This document shows, piece by piece, positions 6,576 to 11,735 of a DNA stretch of 32,494 nucleotides. The position numbers and the translations under genes were made by a program. Position 1 is the stretch's first letter. The number at the start of each line of letters is the position of its first letter. Under the pieces are notes generated by a model. It had not been told where the DNA came from, ran no database searches, and was given only the letters and a program-made list of their open reading frames with translations. Source of the DNA: CAZGXM01 sp964529795 (GTDB lineage: Bacteria > Bacillota > JADQBR01); contig CAZGXM010000026.1 of assembly GCA_964529795.1 (NCBI GenBank), forward strand, positions 1 to 32,494, given 5' to 3'.

Positions 6576-7296
6576 AACATTTCTTGATCTGATATACGGT
6601 AAAACGAACCAGTGTACTCTCTGCGGGCGTAAAACTGCCGAAAAGCAGCCTGTATGTGCGGTGTGCCACCGGGATATTGCTTACCTGCGGGCGGAGTACC
6701 GCAACTGCTGGCGCTGCGGCCGCTATATCAGTCACGGTGATACTTGTGTCGACTGTACCGCAGCCGAGCCGGCTTTTAAACTGGCCCGAACGGTGGGCCC
6801 GTACCAGGGTGTATTGAAGGATTACCTGCACCGGTTTAAATATCGCGGCTATCGCAGTATGGCCAAGGGCTTTGCCCATTTGATGGCGGAAGTGTCCCAG
6901 CCATATATCCGCTGGACCGATATCGACCTGGTTATTGCGGTACCAATGTTCTGGCGCAAGCAGCAAAAAAGAAACTATAACCAGTCCCATCTCCTGGCGA
7001 GAGAACTGGCGGAAAAATTCGGGATACCCCTGGGCACCGCAGTGCTGGTGAAAATTGCCGATACCCCGTCCCAGACCAAGCTGGCCAAGGAGCAGCGCCT
7101 GGCAAATGTTTTCGATACTTTTCGCGTGGCTTTTCCCGGAGCGGTGCAGGGCAAAAACATTCTCCTGGTGGACGACATTATTACCACCGGCAGTACAATT
7201 TCCGAATGTGCAAAAGTGTTAACTGCTGCCGGAGCAGGAGAGATAAACGTGCTAGCTGTAGCAGCGGGTGTCACCCCGCCCGGGGCAGGAGAGTGA
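6553..7296 (+). CDS. comFC: ComFC, phosphoribosyltransferase-fold competence protein
   Basis: A 247-residue ComF-family protein needed for natural transformation, where it binds ComFA and single-stranded DNA. The N-terminal part has zinc-finger cysteines (CTLCG, CAVCH, CWRCG, CVDC; about residues 20-70). The C-terminal phosphoribosyltransferase fold has the PRPP loop ILLVDDIITTGSTISECAKVL at about 206-226. The block RNYNQSHLLARELAEKFG is typical of the family. ATG 6553 has AAAGGAGG 5 nt upstream, inside comFA, so the two are translated together. There is no obvious terminator; a 485-bp regulatory region follows. Confidence is high. Confidence 0.93.
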   Translation: MPWEKIFETFLDLIYGKTNQCTLCGRKTAEKQPVCAVCHRDIAYLRAEYRNCWRCGRYISHGDTCVDCTAAEPAFKLARTVGPYQGVLKDYLHRFKYRGYRSMAKGFAHLMAEVSQPYIRWTDIDLVIAVPMFWRKQQKRNYNQSHLLARELAEKFGIPLGTAVLVKIADTPSQTKLAKEQRLANVFDTFRVAFPGAVQGKNILLVDDIITTGSTISECAKVLTAAGAGEINVLAVAAGVTPPGAGE

Positions 7297-7343
7297 TTCC
7301 GACATTTCCACTATTTCAGCCCGGTGATTGTGACAAAATTTTC

Positions 7344-7416
7344 ATGTCCACATTTTTATCCACAAAAAGAAGGCTATTTTTACCGCTTATTAACAGGGTT
7401 ATCCACATTGTCCACA
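7344..7416 (+). other. Cluster of four DnaA boxes
   Basis: Four same-strand 9-mers occur in 73 bp: ATGTCCACA (7344-7352), TTATCCACA (7356-7364), TTATCCACA (7399-7407) and TTGTCCACA (7408-7416). Two are perfect matches to the bacterial DnaA box, one has one change, and the first has two. The last two are directly adjacent. AT-rich DNA follows. No dnaA, dnaN or rpmH gene is nearby, so this is not the standard chromosome origin; it may be a DnaA-titrating or DnaA-regulated site like the DnaA-box clusters of Bacillus. Confidence 0.65.
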
Positions 7417-7552
7417 GGATTTCCTTCCACAGAGAAGGCTGGAGAAACCTGTTTTCGACATCAATTTTCCAGGGGCTGACAACATGACGGTGGAAAAAAA
7501 GACATATCCGGCGCCGCATCGCATTCCTGAAATAGGGAAAACAAGTACAATT

Positions 7553-7578
7553 AGGAAGAAAAATAAATTTTCTTGAAT
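7553..7578 (+). promoter_or_regulatory. Candidate sigma-H-type promoter in the csp leader region
   Basis: AGGA (7553-7556) and GAAT (7575-7578) are 18 nt apart, matching sigma-H. It overlaps the -35 box of the upstream sigma-A promoter. A transcript from here would carry a leader of nearly 200 nt before csp. Confidence 0.5.
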
Positions 7579-7601
7579 AACCATTCATTTGAATGTATAA
7601 T
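7573..7601 (+). promoter_or_regulatory. Sigma-A promoter with palindromic operator in its spacer
   Basis: TTGAAT (7573-7578) and TATAAT (7596-7601) are 17 nt apart. The spacer contains CATTCA (7582-7587) and TGAATG (7590-7595), a perfect 6-bp inverted repeat with a 2-nt centre, a typical repressor position and resembling TetR-family operators. No ORF follows before csp, so a long csp leader or a small RNA is the likely product. Confidence 0.6.
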
Positions 7602-7689
7602 TAAACGGAATTCTTGAGGGGGGTGGTGCTTTAAAGTAATAAAGTACAACAAGCAGCCATGAATTTGTAGTTAAAGAGTTTTTAAAGGT

Positions 7690-7718
7690 TTGACACCGTT
7701 ATTTTGATATAGTATAAT
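7690..7718 (+). promoter_or_regulatory. Consensus sigma-A promoter of the cold-shock gene
   Basis: TTGACA (7690-7695) and TATAAT (7713-7718) both match consensus exactly with 17-nt spacing. The implied leader is about 57 nt to the csp ATG. Among the candidate promoters identified here it is the best match to consensus. Confidence 0.9.
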
Positions 7719-7781
7719 TACGTTGCTTTTGGGTAATATTACATCCGAAAGTCAGTTTAAATTTCTAGGAGGAATGTTTTA

Positions 7782-7979
7782 ATGCAAGGCAAAGTTAAGT
7801 GGTTTGATGCAAAGAAGGGCTTCGGTTTCATCGAAAGAGAAGACGGTGACGATGTATTCGTACACTTCTCCGCAATCCAGACGGAAGGCTTCAAGAGCCT
7901 GAACGAAGGAGAAGATGTGGAATTTGAAATCGTGGATGGCCCAAGAGGACCCCAGGCTGCTAACGTAATTAAATTATAA
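7782..7979 (+). CDS. csp: Cold-shock protein (CspA/CspB family)
   Basis: A 65-residue single cold-shock domain that binds single-stranded RNA and DNA and melts mRNA structure in the cytoplasm. The RNP1 motif KGFGFIE (about residues 13-19) and RNP2 motif VFVHFS (about 26-31) are intact, and the length is typical. ATG 7782 has AGGAGG (7767-7772) 9 nt upstream. It is monocistronic: a consensus sigma-A promoter lies about 60 nt upstream with a second promoter pair further up, and a strong terminator follows. The long leader fits the way cold-shock mRNAs are commonly controlled. Several csp paralogues usually exist, so the exact letter cannot be assigned. Confidence 0.96.
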   Translation: MQGKVKWFDAKKGFGFIEREDGDDVFVHFSAIQTEGFKSLNEGEDVEFEIVDGPRGPQAANVIKL

Positions 7980-8017
7980 ATCTGACATAGATTTGTATTT
8001 TTAAGTTAGCAACACCG

Positions 8018-8041
8018 CCCCCGGTAATTCCGGGGGTTTTA
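8018..8041 (+). terminator. Terminator after the cold-shock gene
   Basis: CCCCCGG (8018-8024) pairs with CCGGGGG (8030-8036) around a 5-nt loop, followed by four T. Confidence 0.85.
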
Positions 8042-8102
8042 CATTATGGATTGTTTTTTTGAGAAATGAGGGAATAAATTTCATGCTGAGGGAATAACGG
8101 GC

Positions 8103-8127
8103 AGGAATTCAAGATATTTTAATGAAT
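8103..8127 (+). promoter_or_regulatory. Candidate sigma-H-type promoter of hpf
   Basis: AGGA (8103-8106) and GAAT (8124-8127) are 17 nt apart. The hpf homologue yvyD of Bacillus subtilis is known to be transcribed by sigma-H as well as sigma-B, which supports this reading. The implied leader is about 25-30 nt. Confidence 0.6.
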
Positions 8128-8161
8128 AATATATTAAAAGCGCGGAAAGGGGTTGAGTGTT

Positions 8162-8692
8162 TTGAATATCAAGGTTCGTGGCAAGCAGGTAGAAGTTACC
8201 GATGCCCTGCGCCAGCATGTTGAAAAACGTGTCAGCAAACTGGAAAAGTATTTGGATAAGTTGGAGGAAGCACAAGTTACCCTGTCGGTGGAAAAAGACC
8301 GGCACCGTGTGGAAGTGACCATCCCTGTAAACGGCATTATTATCAGGGGCGAGGAAGAATCAGGGGATATGTACGCTTCCGTGGATATGGTGATAGACAA
8401 ACTGGAAAAACAGATTAAGAAATATAAAACCCGCCTGACGAAAAGGGCCCGCCTTAACGGCCTCAAGGAGCTTGTGGCACACACTGCCGGCAGGGACAAC
8501 GGAGAGGAAGAGCCCAAGGTATTACGTACCAAACGGTTTGCCATCAAACCCATGCCCATTGATGAGGCAATAATGCAGATGAACCTGCTGGGACATAGTT
8601 TTTTTGTCTTTTCCAATGCCGAAACCGAACAGGTTAACGTGGTTTATCGCCGCAAGGACGGCAATTATGGTTTGATTGAGCCGGAGTTTTAA
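8162..8692 (+). CDS. hpf: Long-form ribosome hibernation promoting factor
   Basis: A 176-residue long HPF. The N-terminal domain (about 1-100) binds the decoding centre; it begins NIKVRGKQVEVTDALRQHVEKRVSKLEKYL. The C-terminal domain (about 118-176) drives 100S ribosome dimers and contains KRFAIKPMPIDEAIMQMNLLGHSFFVFSNAETEQVNVVYRRKDGNYGLIEP, which is near-invariant in the family. TTG 8162 lies 9 nt from GGAAAGGGG (8144-8152); the in-frame TTG 8153 touches that site and is unlikely. The resulting start MNIKVRG also matches relatives. A sigma-H-like promoter upstream and a terminator downstream make it monocistronic and probably growth-phase controlled. Confidence 0.95.
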   Translation: MNIKVRGKQVEVTDALRQHVEKRVSKLEKYLDKLEEAQVTLSVEKDRHRVEVTIPVNGIIIRGEEESGDMYASVDMVIDKLEKQIKKYKTRLTKRARLNGLKELVAHTAGRDNGEEEPKVLRTKRFAIKPMPIDEAIMQMNLLGHSFFVFSNAETEQVNVVYRRKDGNYGLIEPEF

Positions 8693-8702
8693 TAGAGTTA
8701 AG

Positions 8703-8733
8703 AGTACCGCTTTTTTAAGGCGGTACTTTTTTA
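8703..8733 (+). terminator. Terminator after hpf
   Basis: AGTACCGC (8703-8710) pairs with GCGGTACT (8720-8727); a T run follows. Confidence 0.85.
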
Positions 8734-8824
8734 TACCAAAAATTATTGGTTATTACAGGAAGATACGGCAGCGCTGTCGAAATAAAAGTAAAGCCAGAGG
8801 AGGTTACGGGAAGCAGGTGGTAAA

Positions 8825-9463
8825 GTGAGTGAGAAGACCTTAACTGGAGATAAGTCAGCGGAGGTTGAAGGTGCCATCAACCAGGTGGAGGGCGTCATTT
8901 CCAGCAAAGTTGTTTGGGATGAGGGTGAAATATCGGAAATCCATGTTTTGTCCGGTAAAGACCGCAATGCAAAACAGCTGGTAAGGGATATTGAAACTAT
9001 ACTCCAGGTCCGTGCAGGCATTAATATTGACCATAAAAAGATCAGCATTGCGCAGGTTTCCCAGGAAAAACAAACGGTTTTCCGCCCCAAGTTGGCCAAC
9101 GTGAGCGTGGAGGTTTCCGACCTGACTGCGGTGGCCAAGGTGGCTATCAGGTATGGGAATGAGACCTACATGGCGGCAGCGGAAGGGGCGAAATCGGAAA
9201 AAAATATCCTGCGGCTGGCCGCGCAGGCGACTTTGCTGGCATTGGAGCAGGCTGCCCGCGCGGAGATTAAGTTTGCCGTGGACCAGGTGATGGTGATTCC
9301 CTTTGAAATATCACAACTGATATCCGTTGCGGTAACGGCGGTGTCACCCGGCAGCGAAGAGAACCTGTTGGGGTCTGCCTACGTCCAGGGTAATCCCCGC
9401 GAGGCAGCCTGTAAGGCGGCATTGGATGCGGTAAACCGGCGTTTGCTGCGCTTGGCGGAATAA
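8825..9463 (+). CDS. Conserved protein of unknown function, 212 residues
   Basis: A soluble 212-residue protein with no membrane segment or signal peptide. Two regions are visible: residues about 14-75, a mixed alpha/beta block (VEGVISSKVVWDEGEISEIHV, then DIETILQVRAGINIDHKKI), and residues about 90-212, a second block ending PREAACKAALDAVNRRLLRL. I recall proteins of this layout near HD-GYP genes in related Clostridia, but I cannot name a family. GTG 8825 follows GCAGGTGG (8813-8820) by 4 nt. It lies between the hpf terminator and the inverted-repeat cassette upstream of the HD-GYP gene, so a link to c-di-GMP signalling is possible but not shown. No catalytic motif is apparent. Confidence 0.75.
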   Translation: MSEKTLTGDKSAEVEGAINQVEGVISSKVVWDEGEISEIHVLSGKDRNAKQLVRDIETILQVRAGINIDHKKISIAQVSQEKQTVFRPKLANVSVEVSDLTAVAKVAIRYGNETYMAAAEGAKSEKNILRLAAQATLLALEQAARAEIKFAVDQVMVIPFEISQLISVAVTAVSPGSEENLLGSAYVQGNPREAACKAALDAVNRRLLRLAE

Positions 9464-9482
9464 ATTAATAGTAGTGTTTACA

Positions 9483-9704
9483 ATGTTTTGAGCCGACAGT
9501 TTCTTGGGACAAAGAGCGGAGCGAAATACCCATGAGCGGAGCTGTATTTTCCCGGACCACGAGCGGGGTTTCCGGAGATTTACCGTGAAGGGGGTATTTC
9601 TAATGGCTAGACTGATTGCGATTTTTACCACGCTGGCTACTTTAATTTTGGCCGGTGGCGCAGGACATCGTTGGAGTTAAATTTAATGCTGTCGGCTCAA
9701 ACAT
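9483..9704. repeat. 222-bp cassette bounded by 16/17-bp inverted repeats
   Basis: ATGTTTTGAGCCGACAG (9483-9499) and CTGTCGGCTCAAACAT (9689-9704) are inverted repeats identical apart from one extra T in the left arm. Inside are three GAGCGG repeats (about 9515, 9534, 9563) and a 25-codon ORF with its own ribosome site. It is too short for a transposase and shows no obvious target duplication. It may be a small mobile cassette or an RNA whose ends pair. Confidence 0.6.
9603..9680 (+). CDS. 25-residue hydrophobic peptide inside the inverted-repeat cassette
   Basis: ATG 9603 is preceded by GAAGGGGG at roughly 8 nt and opens 25 codons ending TAA at 9678-9680. The peptide starts MARLIAIFTTLATLILAGG and ends in AGHRWS, so one short membrane helix with basic residues at both ends. 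This size and layout resemble type I toxin peptides and other small membrane peptides, but no specific family is recognised. Its whole mRNA would be enclosed by the inverted-repeat arms. Coding is supported by the ribosome site and the ordered hydrophobic helix only, so confidence is moderate. Confidence 0.45.
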   Translation: MARLIAIFTTLATLILAGGAGHRWS

Positions 9705-9721
9705 ATTTGGAGTGAATATTC

Positions 9722-11071
9722 ATGAATAAGCTACCACTCAAGGCCAAAATTTATATCGGGCTAATGATATTATCAGCAGTTAGCCTTATGTGGTTTATGT
9801 TTGATCATAGCAAAACGGGCAACATACAATTTCTTGATTTATTTATTTTTTTCTTAGCAACGGTAATTGCGGAATTACTACCTGTGAAACTGCCCAAAGG
9901 AACCAAAGTGTCGGTTGGATTAGCTCTTTGGTTTGCCAATATAATTCTGTTTCCTCCTTTTTATGCAACTTTAATTACCGTCTGTGCCTTTTTTGTTGCG
10001 ATATTATTTGATGAAGACCAAAATTTAATCAAGACTGCGTTCAATGTGTCACAGGTAGCTGTAACTGTTGCGATATCAAGTTTAGTTTTAAATAAATTGT
10101 TATTATATGTAGGGAAAAGTGGGTTTATATATTTTTTTGCTTTGGTACTAATAATGCTACTTTGTTCGATGTTGAATCTTTTGTTTGTAATGATTATCGT
10201 TAGTTTGGTAACAGATATTCCTTTTTTAAGTATTTGGAGGACCAATCATAAATGGGAAATTGCGAACATTATAGCGTTAATTCCCCTGGGATTATTGATT
10301 TCATTGGTATATAACGATACAGGCATTTTTGGGGTAATTTTATTCTTGATTCCACTCCTTGTTGCCCGGCGTTCTTTTCAGTTATACATGGACATGCGGC
10401 AGGCGTATGTTGAAACCATTGAAAGCCTGGCGGCAACCATTGATGCCAAGGACAGGTATACCCGGGGTCATTCGGAGCGGGTGGCCCGGTATACGGTGGC
10501 GCTGGCACGGCAGATGGGACTGCTTGAGGACCAGATTGACGTGTTAAGGTCCCTGGCGCTGCTTCATGATACGGGTAAAATCGGTGTCAGCGAGGATATC
10601 CTGAATAAGCCCGGGCGGTTGGATGATGAAGAGTTTACCGTTATGCAGCGGCATCCCCAAATTGGCGCGGATATCATCAAGGGAATAAAAGTGTTGAAGG
10701 AAGGTTATGAAACCATTTTGCACCACCACGAGCGCTGGGACGGTAAAGGTTATCCCGAAGGGTTGTCCGGCAAGGATATCCCGCTCGGGGCGCGGATAAT
10801 AGCCGTGGCGGATTCCTTTGATGCCATGACTTCGGACCGTCCTTACCGCCCGGCCATGTCGCCGGAAAAGGCCTTTGAAGAAATAACTGCTGCTGCAGGA
10901 ACCCAGTTTGACCCCGCGGTGGTTGCGGCATTCAAGACGGTGTATTCCAAAATTGAGCTGTCCACCAATAAGATGCCGGAGGAAAAGAATGCCCGGGCGC
11001 AACCGCAAGCTGATGACGAGGAGGATGACTTGTCTTTTGAGTTGGAAGGTGATGTGAGCGATGTTCGTTGA
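9722..11071 (+). CDS. Membrane HD-GYP cyclic-di-GMP phosphodiesterase
   Basis: A 449-residue protein. Residues about 8-220 hold six to eight membrane helices of unknown sensory role; residues about 228-410 are the HD-GYP domain that breaks down c-di-GMP. Key residues are visible: RGHSERVARYT, the HD pair H282-D283 in LLHDTGKIGV, HHHERWDGKGYPEG with GYP at 343-345, and ADSFDAMTSDRPYR. The last 35 residues are an acidic tail (DDEEDDLSFELEGD). ATG 9722 follows GGAGTGA at about 7 nt. The first 600 bases are clearly more AT-rich than the rest. It overlaps the DUF5317 gene by 11 nt. It is the natural counterpart of the GGDEF protein at 3398. Confidence 0.93.
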   Translation: MNKLPLKAKIYIGLMILSAVSLMWFMFDHSKTGNIQFLDLFIFFLATVIAELLPVKLPKGTKVSVGLALWFANIILFPPFYATLITVCAFFVAILFDEDQNLIKTAFNVSQVAVTVAISSLVLNKLLLYVGKSGFIYFFALVLIMLLCSMLNLLFVMIIVSLVTDIPFLSIWRTNHKWEIANIIALIPLGLLISLVYNDTGIFGVILFLIPLLVARRSFQLYMDMRQAYVETIESLAATIDAKDRYTRGHSERVARYTVALARQMGLLEDQIDVLRSLALLHDTGKIGVSEDILNKPGRLDDEEFTVMQRHPQIGADIIKGIKVLKEGYETILHHHERWDGKGYPEGLSGKDIPLGARIIAVADSFDAMTSDRPYRPAMSPEKAFEEITAAAGTQFDPAVVAAFKTVYSKIELSTNKMPEEKNARAQPQADDEEDDLSFELEGDVSDVR

Positions 11072-11630
11072 AGCGGCGCTGGCCGGTATAATTATCGGGT
11101 ATATTCGCGGTGGCAGGTTAAGCAATTTAAAGGGGCTGCCCATTAACCACTTCTGGGCGGTATTTGTTGCTTTTGTTTTGCAGTTTAGCCTGCGGTGGCT
11201 GCCGGATGTTTCGGTCTACTGGCGGGTACTGCTGCATCTTTTATCATACCTGTTTATTTTTGTCTTTGTGCTGGTGAACTTCAAACCCTCGGGGATGAAA
11301 ATTATCGGTTTGGGAGTACTGCTCAACTTCCTGGTCATTGCTGCCAATCACGGGGCCATGCCGGTTTCTGCCGCGGGCATGTCCCGGGAGGTCGTCCAGC
11401 AATTGCAGGCAGGTGGTGACGGCATTCACAGTCTCCTGACGGAGCAGGCGCGGCTGGCGTTTTTGGCGGATATCATCAAGATAAAGAATCCCGTCCACGG
11501 AAAAGTGAGTTGGTTCAGTATCGGCGACCTGATAATGGACCTGGGAATTGTGGTGTTAATCGGCGGCTACATGGTCAGCAAGGTATCCTACTACAAGGTT
11601 GTGTCGGTGAAGAGACGACAGAAAAGTTGA
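11061..11630 (+). CDS. DUF5317 family membrane protein
   Basis: A 189-residue protein with about five hydrophobic segments (around 3-15, 30-45, 55-75, 82-97 and 155-175). The block LNFLVIAANHGAMPVSAAGM near residue 92 is the recognisable DUF5317 signature. Function is unknown. The ATG lies inside the end of the HD-GYP gene, 8 nt after GGAAGGTGA, so the two genes are translationally coupled and the proteins may work in the same membrane sensory complex. The stop codon overlaps the -35 box of the secA promoter. Confidence 0.8.
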   Translation: MFVEAALAGIIIGYIRGGRLSNLKGLPINHFWAVFVAFVLQFSLRWLPDVSVYWRVLLHLLSYLFIFVFVLVNFKPSGMKIIGLGVLLNFLVIAANHGAMPVSAAGMSREVVQQLQAGGDGIHSLLTEQARLAFLADIIKIKNPVHGKVSWFSIGDLIMDLGIVVLIGGYMVSKVSYYKVVSVKRRQKS

Positions 11631-11655
11631 TTGTCCGGGTGCAAAGTGATAGAAT
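11627..11655 (+). promoter_or_regulatory. Sigma-A promoter upstream of secA
   Basis: TTGATT (11627-11632) and TAGAAT (11650-11655) are separated by exactly 17 nt, leaving a leader of about 75 nt to the secA ATG. Confidence 0.6.
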
Positions 11656-11735
11656 AACTTGATAGGAATTTTTTCATAAGGGGATCCGGTGGGAGGATTC
11701 CTTATTTAATTGTATTTTGCGAGAGGAGCTTTGTT

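Noticed and set aside
7316..7588. 90-codon minus-strand ORF in the comFC-csp gap
   Set aside because: No ribosome site, no recognisable protein pattern, and it lies across DnaA boxes and promoters, which explain the sequence better.
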